From Streptomyces scabiei 87.22 (lineage in GTDB: Bacteria; Actinomycetota; Actinomycetes; Streptomycetales; Streptomycetaceae), in NCBI RefSeq assembly GCF_000091305.1, contig NC_013929.1:8246001-8310000 (forward strand): 64,000 bases of DNA, written 5' to 3'. This document shows, one piece after another, positions 52,456 through 61,601 of the stretch (position 1 is its first letter; each line of letters begins with the position of its first letter). Under the pieces are notes generated by a model. It saw nothing but the letters and a program-made list of their open reading frames with translations. It did not search any database and was not told the DNA's origin. Made by a program: the position numbers and the translations under genes.

Positions 52456-55127
52456 TGGAGTCGGCCGAGATTCGTCGCCGCTGGTTGAGCTTCTTCGAGG
52501 AGCGCGGTCACACCGTTGTCCCTTCGGCGTCGCTCATCGCGGACGACCCGACTCTGCTCCTGGTCAACGCCGGCATGGTCCCTTTCAAGCCGTACTTCCT
52601 CGGTGAGGTCAAGCCCTCCTTCGACCGCGCCACCAGCGTGCAGAAGTGCGTCCGGACGCCGGACATCGAAGAGGTCGGCAAGACCACCCGGCACGGCACG
52701 TTCTTCCAGATGTGCGGCAACTTCTCCTTCGGCGACTACTTCAAGGAAGGCGCCATCCAGCACGCCTGGGAGCTGCTCACCAGCCCCCAGGACAAGGGCG
52801 GTTACGGCCTGGAGCCCGAGAAGCTCTGGATCACCGTCTACAAGGACGACGACGAGGCCGAGCGCATCTGGCACGAGCAGATCGGCGTGCCGAAGGAGCG
52901 CATCCAGCGCCTCGGCAAGAAGGACAACTACTGGTCCATGGGCGTTCCCGGCCCGTGCGGCCCTTGTTCCGAGATCAACTACGACCGCGGCCCCGAGTTC
53001 GGCGTCGAGGGCGGCCCGGCCGTCAACGACGAGCGGTACGTGGAGATCTGGAACCTGGTCTTCATGCAGTACGAGCGCGGTGAGGGCACCTCCAAGGAGG
53101 ACTTCGAGATCCTCGGCGAGCTGCCCAGCAAGAACATCGACACGGGCCTCGGCCTGGAGCGCCTCGCCATGATTCTGCAGGGCGTGCAGAACCTGTACGA
53201 GATCGACACCTCCATGGCCGTCATCGACAAGGCCACCGAGATCACCGGTGTCCGCTACGGCGACGCCCACGCCTCCGACGTCTCCCTGCGCGTGGTCACC
53301 GACCACATCCGCACCGCCGTGATGCTCATCGGCGACGGCGTCACCCCGGGCAACGAGGGCCGCGGCTACGTCCTGCGCCGCATCATGCGCCGCGCCATCC
53401 GCAACATGCGCCTGCTCGGTGCCACCGGCCCGGTCGTCCAGGACCTCATCGACGTCGTCATCGGCATGATGGGGCAGCAGTACCCGGAGCTCGTCACCGA
53501 CCGCAAGCGCATCGAGACGGTGGCCCTCGCCGAGGAGGCCGCCTTCCTCAAGGCCCTCAAGGGCGGCACCAACATTCTCGACACCGCCGTCACCGAGACC
53601 AAGCAGGCCGGCGGCCAGGTCCTCTCCGGCGACAAGGCGTTCCTGCTCCACGACACCTGGGGCTTCCCGATCGACCTCACCCTGGAGATGGCCGCCGAAC
53701 AGGGCCTCTCCGTGGACGAGGACGGCTTCCGCCGCCTGATGAAGGAGCAGCGGGACCGCGCCAAGGCCGACGCCCGCGCCAAGAAGACCGGCCACGCCGA
53801 CCTCGGCGCCTACCGCGAGATCGCCGACGCCGCCGGGGAGACCGAGTTCATCGGCTACTCGGACACCGAGGGCGAGTCCACGGTCGTCGGCATCCTCGTC
53901 GACGGGCTCTCCTCGCCCGCCGCCACCGAGGGCGACGAGGTCGAGATCGTCCTCGACCGCACCCCCTTCTACGCCGAGGGCGGCGGCCAGATCGGCGACA
54001 CCGGCCGGATCAGGGTCGACTCCGGTGCCGTCATCGAGATCCGCGACTGCCAGAAGCCGGTCCCGGGCGTCTACGTCCACAAGGGCGTCGTCCAGGTCGG
54101 CGAGGTGACCGTCGGCGCCAAGGCCCAGGCCTCGATCGACGGACGCCGCCGCACCGCCATCGCCCGCGCCCACTCGGCCACCCACCTCACCCACCAGGCC
54201 CTGCGCGACGCCCTCGGCCCGACGGCCGCCCAGGCCGGTTCCGAGAACCAGCCCGGCCGCTTCCGCTTCGACTTCGGCTCGCCGTCCGCCGTGCCGACGG
54301 CCGTGATGACCGACGTCGAGCAGAAGATCAACGAGGTGCTCTCCCGGGACCTGGACGTCCACGCGGAGATCCTGAGCCTCGACGAGGCCAAGAAGCAGGG
54401 CGCCATCGCCGAGTTCGGCGAGAAGTACGGCGAGCGGGTCCGCGTCGTCACCATCGGCGACTTCTCCAAGGAGCTGTGCGGCGGCACGCACGTCCACAAC
54501 ACCTCGCAGCTCGGCCTGGTCAAGCTGCTCGGCGAGTCCTCCATCGGCTCCGGCGTGCGCCGGATCGAGGCCCTGGTCGGCGTGGACGCCTACAACTTCC
54601 TCGCCCGTGAGCACACGGTCGTCGCCCAGCTCCAGGAGCTGATCAAGGGCCGTCCGGAGGAGCTCCCGGAGAAGGTTTCGGCCATGCTCGGCAAGCTGAA
54701 GGACGCCGAGAAGGAGATCGAGAAGTTCCGCGCCGAGAAGGTGCTGCAGGCCGCCGCGGGCCTCGCCGAGTCCGCCAAGGACGTGTCCGGCGTCGCCGTG
54801 GTGACCGGCCAGGTCCCGGACGGCACCACCGCCGACGACCTCCGCAAGCTGGTGCTCGACGTGCGCGGACGCATCCAGGGCGGCCGAGCCGCCGTGGTCG
54901 CCCTCTTCACCGCCGTGAACGGCAAGCCGCTGACGGTCATCGCCACCAACGAGGCCGCCCGCGAGCGCGGCCTGAAGGCCGGCGACCTGGTCCGCACGGC
55001 CGCCAAGACCCTCGGCGGCGGCGGTGGCGGCAAGCCGGACGTCGCCCAGGGCGGCGGCCAGAACCCGGCCGCCATCGGCGAGGCCGTGGACGCGGTGGAG
55101 CGCCTGGTCGCCGAGACGGCCAAGTGA
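52455..55127 (+). CDS. alaS: Alanyl-tRNA synthetase
   Basis: An 890-residue class IIc synthetase. The aminoacylation core has RRRWLSFFEERGHTVVPSASL, TVQKCVRTPDIEEVGKTTRHGTFFQMCGNFSFGDYFK and GLGLERLAMILQG. The editing domain carries HSATHLTHQALRD (H-x3-H) and KELCGGTHVHNTSQ (C-x3-H). The C-Ala domain ends GGGGGGKPDVAQGGGQNPAAIGEAVDAVERLV. All key residues are intact. The ATG overlaps the upstream stop by one base, and the stop overlaps the ruvX GTG. Confidence 0.98.
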   Translation: MESAEIRRRWLSFFEERGHTVVPSASLIADDPTLLLVNAGMVPFKPYFLGEVKPSFDRATSVQKCVRTPDIEEVGKTTRHGTFFQMCGNFSFGDYFKEGAIQHAWELLTSPQDKGGYGLEPEKLWITVYKDDDEAERIWHEQIGVPKERIQRLGKKDNYWSMGVPGPCGPCSEINYDRGPEFGVEGGPAVNDERYVEIWNLVFMQYERGEGTSKEDFEILGELPSKNIDTGLGLERLAMILQGVQNLYEIDTSMAVIDKATEITGVRYGDAHASDVSLRVVTDHIRTAVMLIGDGVTPGNEGRGYVLRRIMRRAIRNMRLLGATGPVVQDLIDVVIGMMGQQYPELVTDRKRIETVALAEEAAFLKALKGGTNILDTAVTETKQAGGQVLSGDKAFLLHDTWGFPIDLTLEMAAEQGLSVDEDGFRRLMKEQRDRAKADARAKKTGHADLGAYREIADAAGETEFIGYSDTEGESTVVGILVDGLSSPAATEGDEVEIVLDRTPFYAEGGGQIGDTGRIRVDSGAVIEIRDCQKPVPGVYVHKGVVQVGEVTVGAKAQASIDGRRRTAIARAHSATHLTHQALRDALGPTAAQAGSENQPGRFRFDFGSPSAVPTAVMTDVEQKINEVLSRDLDVHAEILSLDEAKKQGAIAEFGEKYGERVRVVTIGDFSKELCGGTHVHNTSQLGLVKLLGESSIGSGVRRIEALVGVDAYNFLAREHTVVAQLQELIKGRPEELPEKVSAMLGKLKDAEKEIEKFRAEKVLQAAAGLAESAKDVSGVAVVTGQVPDGTTADDLRKLVLDVRGRIQGGRAAVVALFTAVNGKPLTVIATNEAARERGLKAGDLVRTAAKTLGGGGGGKPDVAQGGGQNPAAIGEAVDAVERLVAETAK

Positions 55128-55630
55128 ACACGACCGATCACACGAGCGGGGACGACGGCCCGGTCATGCGCCGCGGCCGTCGGCTCGCGCTCGATGTCGG
55201 CGACGCCCGGATCGGGGTCGCCTCCTGCGACCCCGACGGGATCCTCGCCACCCCGGTCGAGACCGTTCCCGGACGCGACGTCCCCGCAGCCCAGCGGCGA
55301 TTGAGACAACTCGTCGACGAGTACGTACCCATGGAAGTAATCGTCGGACTCCCTCGCTCCCTCAAGGGGGGCGAGGGGCCCGCCGCAGTCAAGGTACGGG
55401 GATTCGCCCAGGAACTGGCCCGCATGATCGCGCCGGTCCCGGTCAGACTCCTCGACGAGAGGATGACCACGGTGACGGCCGGTCAGGGTCTGCGCGCTTC
55501 GGGAGTGAAATCCAAGAAGGGCAGGTCGGTCATCGACCAGGCGGCGGCGGTGATCATCCTGCAACAGGCGCTGGAATCCGAACGGATGTCAGGTAAAGCT
55601 CCGGGCGAGGGCGTCGAAGTGGTCATCTGA
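55124..55630 (+). CDS. ruvX: Holliday junction resolvase-like RuvX (YqgF)
   Basis: A 168-residue RNase H-fold protein: RRLALDVGDARIGVASCDPDGILATPVETV (first Asp), VIVGLPRSLKG, VRLLDERMTTVTA (Glu) and IDQAAAVIILQQALESER (C-terminal Asp). The family has been linked both to junction resolution and to 16S rRNA 5' processing. GTG at 55124 overlaps the alaS stop by 4 bases. mltG follows after 124 bases. Confidence 0.93.
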   Translation: MNTTDHTSGDDGPVMRRGRRLALDVGDARIGVASCDPDGILATPVETVPGRDVPAAQRRLRQLVDEYVPMEVIVGLPRSLKGGEGPAAVKVRGFAQELARMIAPVPVRLLDERMTTVTAGQGLRASGVKSKKGRSVIDQAAAVIILQQALESERMSGKAPGEGVEVVI

Positions 55631-55754
55631 TCGCGATACGGTAACGTTCCGCGCGATGCGGTGGCCTTCGAACAGCCACCGCACAAAAAGAGGCGGGGAC
55701 GAACGCCGAGCCACAGGCCCCGCGTGACCGCCGCCTCGCGGCTCTAGGGGATCG

Positions 55755-57572
55755 ATGACTGAGTATGGCCGGGGCCCGGGCTCCGAACCGTGGCATCCGG
55801 ACGACCCGTTGTACGGGGACGCCGGATGGGACGGACAGCAGGCCCAGGGCCAGCCGTCCTCCTACGGCGGCCGGCCGCAGCAGCACTACCCGGAGCAGCA
55901 GCAGTACCAGCAGCAGTACGACAACGGCAACGCCGCCTGGAACAACGGCCATCAGGGCCACCAGGACGCCTATGCCCAGCAGCAGTACCAGCAGGAGTAC
56001 GGCGACCCCGCGCAGCAGTACGCCGACCAGAACCAGCATCAGCAGCAGTACGCCGGCCACGGCCAGCAGCAGTACGACCACACGGGCCACAACGGCTGGG
56101 ACGACGGAACACACCAGCACACACAGGGCGCCTACGTCGCGGACCCGGCCGACCCCTACGCGGCACAGCAGCAGGCCATGGCCTACGGCGGCGGCCAACA
56201 GGACTTCTACGGCACGCCGGACGCGTATCCGCCGCCGGAGCCGCCCTCACGCCGTGGGACGGAATCCGCGGCAGCGCCCGCGCCCGCACCGGAGCCCGCG
56301 CCCGAACCCGAGGAGCAGCCGGCCGCCGAGCGGACCGACTGGGATCCCGGCCCGGACCAGGGCGAGCACGCGTTCTTCGCCGGTGGCGGTGACGACGATG
56401 ACGACGAGTCCGAGGGCCGGAGCCGGGCGGACCGGAAAGGCCGCGGCGGTAAGTCCGGCAAAGGCGGGAAGCCGGGCAAGGGCGGGAAGAAGCGCCGCAG
56501 CGGTTGCGCCTGCCTGGTGGTCGTCATGGTCTTCGGCGGCGGTTTCGCGGGTGTCAGTTACTTCGGCTATCAGTTCTACCAGAGCCGTTTCGCCGAGACC
56601 CCCGACTACGAGGGGGACGGTACGAACGAGACCGTGACGATCACGGTCGACAAGGGTGAATTCGGTTCGGCGATCGGACAGAAACTGAAGAGGGCTGGGG
56701 TCGTCAAGAGTGTGGATGCCTTCACGAACGCCCTGGCGCAGCTTCCCGACAAGGACCAGATCCAGGCGGGCGTCTATCTCCTGAAAAAGGAGATGTCCGC
56801 CGAAAAGGCCATCGCTCTGATGCTCGATCCGAAGAGCCAGAGCAATTTCACAGTCACCGAAGGCGAGCGGAACAACGTCGTCTACGTCAAGATCGACAAG
56901 GAATTGGGTCTTGACAAGGGCACGACTCAGGACGTCGCCGAAAAGAAGTGGGAGACCCTCGGTCTCCCCGACTGGGCGAACGACAACAAGGACATCAAGG
57001 ATCCGCTGGAAGGATTCCTCTACCCGTCCACCTATCCGGTCGCCGAGGGCATGAAGCCCGAGGCCGTCCTGAAGGAAATGGTCGACCTCGCCAAGGCGAA
57101 GTACGAGGCGATGGACCTGGAGGGCAGGGCCAAGGGGCTGAAGCTGGAGAATCCGCTCCAGGTGCTCACCGTGGCGAGCCTCGTCCAGGCGGAAGGGTTC
57201 AGCAGGAAGGACTTCGAGAAGGTCGCGAGGGTCGTCTACAACCGGCTCGACAAGAACAACACCGAGACCTACGGACTGCTCGACTTCGACTCCACCGTGA
57301 ACTACCTGCGCGGGGAGTCCAAGCTGGCCACGGGCTCGGTCAACTCGCTCCGGCAGATCAACGACCCGTACAACACGTACAAGATCAAAGGTCTGCCGCC
57401 CGGCCCGATCGACAACCCGGGCGAAGTGGCCATCAAGGCGGCACTCAAGCCGGCCAAGGGCGACTGGTACTACTTCGTGTCGATCAGCAAGGAAGAGACG
57501 CTGTTCGCCGTGACCAACGAAGAGCACAACAGGAACCGCAAGAAGTACGAGGAAGCCCAGAACGGACGATGA
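55755..57572 (+). CDS. mltG: Endolytic murein transglycosylase MltG with long Gln/Tyr-rich cytoplasmic tail
   Basis: A 605-residue protein, far longer than E. coli MltG (~340). Residues 1-170 are low-complexity, rich in Gln, Tyr, Gly, Asp and His (runs of QQQYxxQ); 170-245 are proline/acidic then Lys/Gly-rich. One span follows (CLVVVMVFGGGFAGVSYFGYQFY, ~residues 250-272), then the extracellular YceG domain. The catalytic Glu is probably Glu480 in TVASLVQAEGFSRKDF; GLLDFDSTVNYL and LPPGPIDNPGEVAIKAAL are also conserved. MltG cuts nascent peptidoglycan strands and sets chain length. The stop overlaps the aroE ATG. Confidence 0.93.
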   Translation: MTEYGRGPGSEPWHPDDPLYGDAGWDGQQAQGQPSSYGGRPQQHYPEQQQYQQQYDNGNAAWNNGHQGHQDAYAQQQYQQEYGDPAQQYADQNQHQQQYAGHGQQQYDHTGHNGWDDGTHQHTQGAYVADPADPYAAQQQAMAYGGGQQDFYGTPDAYPPPEPPSRRGTESAAAPAPAPEPAPEPEEQPAAERTDWDPGPDQGEHAFFAGGGDDDDDESEGRSRADRKGRGGKSGKGGKPGKGGKKRRSGCACLVVVMVFGGGFAGVSYFGYQFYQSRFAETPDYEGDGTNETVTITVDKGEFGSAIGQKLKRAGVVKSVDAFTNALAQLPDKDQIQAGVYLLKKEMSAEKAIALMLDPKSQSNFTVTEGERNNVVYVKIDKELGLDKGTTQDVAEKKWETLGLPDWANDNKDIKDPLEGFLYPSTYPVAEGMKPEAVLKEMVDLAKAKYEAMDLEGRAKGLKLENPLQVLTVASLVQAEGFSRKDFEKVARVVYNRLDKNNTETYGLLDFDSTVNYLRGESKLATGSVNSLRQINDPYNTYKIKGLPPGPIDNPGEVAIKAALKPAKGDWYYFVSISKEETLFAVTNEEHNRNRKKYEEAQNGR

Positions 57573-58408
57573 GCCGCACCTCCACCAAGTACCGGGCCGC
57601 CGTGCTCGGTTCGCCGATCGCCCACTCGCTGTCGCCGGTGCTGCACCGGGCCGCGTACGCCGAACTCGGGCTCACCGACCGGACGTACGACCGTTTCGAG
57701 GTCGACGAGGAGGCGCTGCCCGGCTTCGTCGAGCAGCTCGGGCCGGAGTGGGCCGGGCTGTCGCTGACGATGCCGCTCAAGCGGGCGGTCATTCCGCTGC
57801 TGGACGAGATCAGCGAGACGGCGGCCTCCGTGGAGACCGTCAACACGCTGGTGTTCGCGGAGGACGGGCGGCGGGTCGGCGACAACACCGACATCCCCGG
57901 GATGGTCGCCGCCCTGCGGGAGCGCGGCATCGAGCAGGTGGAGTCGGCGGCCGTCCTCGGCGCGGGAGCCACCGCCTCCTCCGCGCTGGCCGCGCTCGCC
58001 CGGATCTGTACCGGTGAGGTCGTGGCGTACGTCCGCAGCGAGGCCCGGGCCGCCGAGATGCGGCAGTGGGGCGAGCGGCTGGAGGTCGAGGTGCGTACGG
58101 CGGACTGGGCGGAGGGCGGGCGCGCGCTCAGCGCCCCCCTCGTCATCGCCACGACCCCGGCCGGGGCGACGGACGCGCTGTCCGGTGCGGTGCCGGAGAT
58201 GCCGGCCACCTTGTTCGACGTGCTGTACCACCCCTGGCCCACGGAGCTGGCCGCGCGGTGGTCCGCGTACGGCGGGGCGGTGGTCAGCGGGCTCGATCTG
58301 CTGGTGCACCAGGCCGTGCTGCAGGTCGAGCAGATGACCGGGTGCAAAACGGCTCCCGTGAGCGCGATGAGGCGGGCCGGGGAACGGGCGCTGGCCGAGC
58401 GCGGCTGA
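57569..58408 (+). CDS. aroE: Shikimate dehydrogenase
   Basis: A 279-residue enzyme. The substrate domain has AVLGSPIAHSLSPVLHRAAY, LSLTMPLKRAVIPL (catalytic Lys) and ETVNTLV...GDNTDIPGM (Asp). The NADP domain has AAVLGAGATASSALAAL, and the C-terminal VSGLDLLVHQAVLQVEQMTG. It reduces 3-dehydroshikimate to shikimate. ATG overlaps the mltG stop by 4 bases. The aroC gene starts 228 bases later. Confidence 0.93.
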   Translation: MSRTSTKYRAAVLGSPIAHSLSPVLHRAAYAELGLTDRTYDRFEVDEEALPGFVEQLGPEWAGLSLTMPLKRAVIPLLDEISETAASVETVNTLVFAEDGRRVGDNTDIPGMVAALRERGIEQVESAAVLGAGATASSALAALARICTGEVVAYVRSEARAAEMRQWGERLEVEVRTADWAEGGRALSAPLVIATTPAGATDALSGAVPEMPATLFDVLYHPWPTELAARWSAYGGAVVSGLDLLVHQAVLQVEQMTGCKTAPVSAMRRAGERALAERG

Positions 58409-58636
58409 AGCTTTACGGGCACGCGGAGAAGGGCCGGTCCGAGGGGGCGGCCGGTGGCGAGGAACCGCCGTACGTGCCGTCCGCCTGATGGACCTGCGGC
58501 CGGGGTCCCGCCCCGGACGTGGGAGGATCGGAGGCGGCGGGCCGGGGCCGCGCACCGGTAGCCGTCGCCGTACGCGAGGAAACGCGTACACGCAGACAGG
58601 ACGACGCAAGTACCGGACGCGAGCATAGGAGCACCG

Positions 58637-59821
58637 TTGAGCAGGTTGCGCTGGCTGACCGCGGGGGAGTCCCACGGTCCCGCACTCGTCGCGACGCTGG
58701 AGGGTCTTCCCGCCGGCGTGCCGATCACCACGGAGCTGGTGGCGGACCACCTGGCCCGGCGACGCCTGGGCTATGGGCGCGGGGCGCGGATGAAGTTCGA
58801 GCGCGACGAGGTCACCTTCCTCGGCGGTGTGCGGCACGGACTGTCCATGGGCTCGCCGGTGGCGATCATGGTGGGCAACACCGAGTGGCCGAAGTGGGAG
58901 CAGGTCATGTCGGCCGACCCGGTCGACCCGGAGATCCTCGCCGGCCTCGCCCGTAACGCCCCACTAACCCGTCCCCGCCCCGGTCACGCCGACCTGGCGG
59001 GCATGCAGAAGTACGGCTTCGACGAGGCCCGGCCCATCCTGGAGCGGGCCTCCGCCCGGGAGACCGCGGCCCGGGTCGCCCTCGGCGCCGTCGCCCGGTC
59101 GTACCTCAAGGAGACGACCGGCATCGAGATCGTCAGCCACGTCGTGGAGCTGGCGGCCGCGAAGGCTCCGCAGGGCGTGTACCCCACGCCCGCCGACGTG
59201 GAGAAGCTGGACGCGGACCCCGTGCGCTGCCTGGACGCGGACGCGTCGAAGGCGATGGTCGCGGAGATCGACCAGGCCCACAAGGACGGCGACACCCTCG
59301 GCGGCGTCGTCGAGATCCTGGCGTACGGCGTGCCCGTGGGCCTCGGCTCGCACGTCCACTGGGACCGCAAGCTGGACGCCCGCCTCGCCGGCGCGCTGAT
59401 GGGCATCCAGGCGATCAAGGGCGTCGAGATCGGCGACGGCTTCGAGCTGGCGCGGGTGCCCGGCTCCAAGGCGCACGACGAGATCGTGAACACCCCCGAG
59501 GGCATCCGGCGCGTCTCCGGCCGTTCCGGTGGCACCGAGGGCGGTCTCACCACCGGTGAGCTGCTGCGGGTCCGGGCCGCGATGAAGCCGATCGCGACCG
59601 TGCCGCGCGCCCTGCAGACCGTGGACGTCACCACCGGTGAGGCCACGCAGGCCCACCACCAGCGCTCCGACGTCTCCGCCGTGCCGGCCGCCGGCATCGT
59701 CGCCGAGGCGATGGTGGCCCTGGTGCTGGCCGACGCGGTGGCCGAGAAGTTCGGCGGCGACAGCGTCGCCGAGACCGCCCGCAACGTCCGTTCCTACCTC
59801 GACCACCTCGCGATCCGATGA
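58637..59821 (+). CDS. aroC: Chorismate synthase
   Basis: A 394-residue flavin-dependent enzyme converting EPSP to chorismate. It starts LRWLTAGESHGPALVA, has RARMKFERDEV-type and PRPGHADLAGMQKYGF blocks, ARETAARVALGAVA, and SGRSGGTEGGLTTGE. The start codon is TTG at 58637, five bases after AGGAG. Downstream aroK overlaps its stop (ATGA), so aroC-aroK-aroB form one operon. Confidence 0.97.
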   Translation: MSRLRWLTAGESHGPALVATLEGLPAGVPITTELVADHLARRRLGYGRGARMKFERDEVTFLGGVRHGLSMGSPVAIMVGNTEWPKWEQVMSADPVDPEILAGLARNAPLTRPRPGHADLAGMQKYGFDEARPILERASARETAARVALGAVARSYLKETTGIEIVSHVVELAAAKAPQGVYPTPADVEKLDADPVRCLDADASKAMVAEIDQAHKDGDTLGGVVEILAYGVPVGLGSHVHWDRKLDARLAGALMGIQAIKGVEIGDGFELARVPGSKAHDEIVNTPEGIRRVSGRSGGTEGGLTTGELLRVRAAMKPIATVPRALQTVDVTTGEATQAHHQRSDVSAVPAAGIVAEAMVALVLADAVAEKFGGDSVAETARNVRSYLDHLAIR

Positions 59822-60336
59822 GCCCGGTGCCTCTGGTGGTTCTCGTCGGCCCCATGGGTGTCGGCAAGTCCACCGTCGGACAGCTGCTCGCCGAGCGGCT
59901 CGGTGTCGCCTACCGCGACACCGACGACGACATCGTGGCCGAGCAGGGCCGCGAGATCGCGGAGATCTTCCTCGACGAGGGCGAGGCCGCCTTCCGCGCC
60001 ATCGAGAAGCAGGCCGTGCGTACGGCGCTCGCGTCTCATGACGGCGTCCTGGCCCTCGGTGGCGGTGCGATCCTCGACGCGGACACGCGCGCCCTGTTGT
60101 CCGGGCAACGGGTCGTCTACCTCTCCATGGATGTCGAGGAGGCGGTCAAGCGCACCGGCCTCAACGCCGCCCGCCCCCTGCTGGCCGTCAACCCCCGCAA
60201 GCAGTGGCGGGAGTTGATGGACGCCCGGCGGAGCCTGTACGAGGAGGTCGCCACGGCTGTCGTCGCCACCGACGGCCGTACGCCCGAGGAAGTCACCCGA
60301 GCGGCGCTGGACGCACTGGAGTTGAAGGAAGCATGA
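59818..60336 (+). CDS. aroK: Shikimate kinase
   Basis: A 172-residue P-loop kinase: Walker A GPMGVGKSTVG (residues 11-21), DTDDDIVAEQG (shikimate-binding Asp), EAAFRAIEKQAV, GGGAILDADTR and the lid R in AARPLLAVNPR. It phosphorylates shikimate at the 3-hydroxyl. Both ends overlap neighbouring genes by 4 bases. Confidence 0.96.
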   Translation: MSPVPLVVLVGPMGVGKSTVGQLLAERLGVAYRDTDDDIVAEQGREIAEIFLDEGEAAFRAIEKQAVRTALASHDGVLALGGGAILDADTRALLSGQRVVYLSMDVEEAVKRTGLNAARPLLAVNPRKQWRELMDARRSLYEEVATAVVATDGRTPEEVTRAALDALELKEA

Positions 60337-61424
60337 GCGAGACAGTGACCCGTATCCAGGTCGGCGGTACGGCGGGCACCGAGCCGTACGAGGTCCTGGT
60401 GGGGCGTCAACTCCTCGGTGAACTCGGCGGGTTGATCGGTAACCGGGTCAAGCGGGTGGCCGTGATCCACCCCGAGGCGCTGGCGGACACCGGGGAGGCC
60501 CTGCGGGCCGATCTGGCCGGGCAGGGCTTCGAGACCGTGGCCATCCAGGTGCCGAACGCGGAGGAGGCCAAGACCGCCGAGGTCGCCGCCTACTGCTGGA
60601 AGGCGCTGGGGCAGTCCGGGTTCACCCGTACCGATGTGATCGTCGGCGTCGGCGGTGGCGCCACCACCGACCTCGCCGGGTTCGTGGCGGCGACCTGGCT
60701 GCGCGGCGTCCGCTGGATCGCCGTCCCCACCACCGTCCTGGCCATGGTGGACGCGGCCGTCGGCGGCAAGACCGGCATCAACACCGCCGAGGGCAAGAAC
60801 CTGGTCGGCTCCTTCCACCCGCCGGCCGGTGTCCTGTGCGACCTTGCCGCGCTGGACTCGCTGCCGGTCAACGACTACGTCTCCGGGCTCGCCGAGATCA
60901 TCAAGGCCGGGTTCATCGCGGATCCGGTGATCCTGGACCTGGTCGAGTCCGACCCGCAGGCGGCCCGCACGCCGGCCGGGCCGCACACCTCGGAGCTGAT
61001 CGAGCGGTCGATCCGGGTCAAGGCCGAGGTCGTCTCCGGCGACCTCAAGGAGTCCGGCCGCCGCGAGATCCTCAACTACGGGCACACGCTCGCCCACGCG
61101 ATCGAGAAGAACGAGCGCTACCAGTGGCGGCACGGCGCGGCCGTGTCCGTGGGCATGCACTTCGCCGCCGAACTGGGCCGACTGGCGGGCCGGTTGGACG
61201 ACGCGACCGCCGACCGCCACCGCACGGTCCTCGAAGCGGTCGGGCTGCCGCTGCACTACCGCTACGACCAGTGGCCGAAGCTCCTGGAGACCATGAAGGT
61301 CGACAAGAAGTCGCGGGGGGACCTGCTCCGCTTCATCGTCCTGGACGGCCTGGCCAAGCCGACCGTCCTGGAAGGGCCCGATCCGGCGATCCTCCTCGCC
61401 GCCTACGGCGAAGTGGGCCAGTAA
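60333..61424 (+). CDS. aroB: 3-dehydroquinate synthase
   Basis: A 363-residue NAD- and metal-dependent enzyme making 3-dehydroquinate from DAHP. Visible blocks are GVGGGATTDLAGFVAATWLRGV, PTTVLAMVDAAVGGKTGIN, GSFHPPAGVLCDLAALDSLP and the metal ligands in SGRREILNYGHTLAHAIEK and WRHGAAVSVGMHFAAEL. It ends the aroC-K-B operon. In mycobacteria a type II dehydroquinase gene follows; here it does not. Confidence 0.97.
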   Translation: MSETVTRIQVGGTAGTEPYEVLVGRQLLGELGGLIGNRVKRVAVIHPEALADTGEALRADLAGQGFETVAIQVPNAEEAKTAEVAAYCWKALGQSGFTRTDVIVGVGGGATTDLAGFVAATWLRGVRWIAVPTTVLAMVDAAVGGKTGINTAEGKNLVGSFHPPAGVLCDLAALDSLPVNDYVSGLAEIIKAGFIADPVILDLVESDPQAARTPAGPHTSELIERSIRVKAEVVSGDLKESGRREILNYGHTLAHAIEKNERYQWRHGAAVSVGMHFAAELGRLAGRLDDATADRHRTVLEAVGLPLHYRYDQWPKLLETMKVDKKSRGDLLRFIVLDGLAKPTVLEGPDPAILLAAYGEVGQ

Positions 61425-61488
61425 CACCCACTCGGGCCGCTCTTGCCCGATTCGCCTTGTGTCCCTGGCCACTTGGGCACTTCGGGCT

Positions 61489-61522
61489 GTCCCCGGCCGT
61501 TCACCAAACGACGGCCGGGGAC
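61489..61522 (+). terminator. Hairpin terminator of the aroC-aroK-aroB operon
   Basis: GTCCCCGGCCGT and ACGGCCGGGGAC form a perfect 12-bp stem around a 10-base loop, 64 bases after the aroB stop. Confidence 0.7.
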
Positions 61523-61601
61523 GGTACCGTTCGGTAGGGGCGGGGTCGACAGGCCCCGCCCGCCAGTGTCGATGTGACTGTACGAGACGGAGTGGCACCG
61601 G

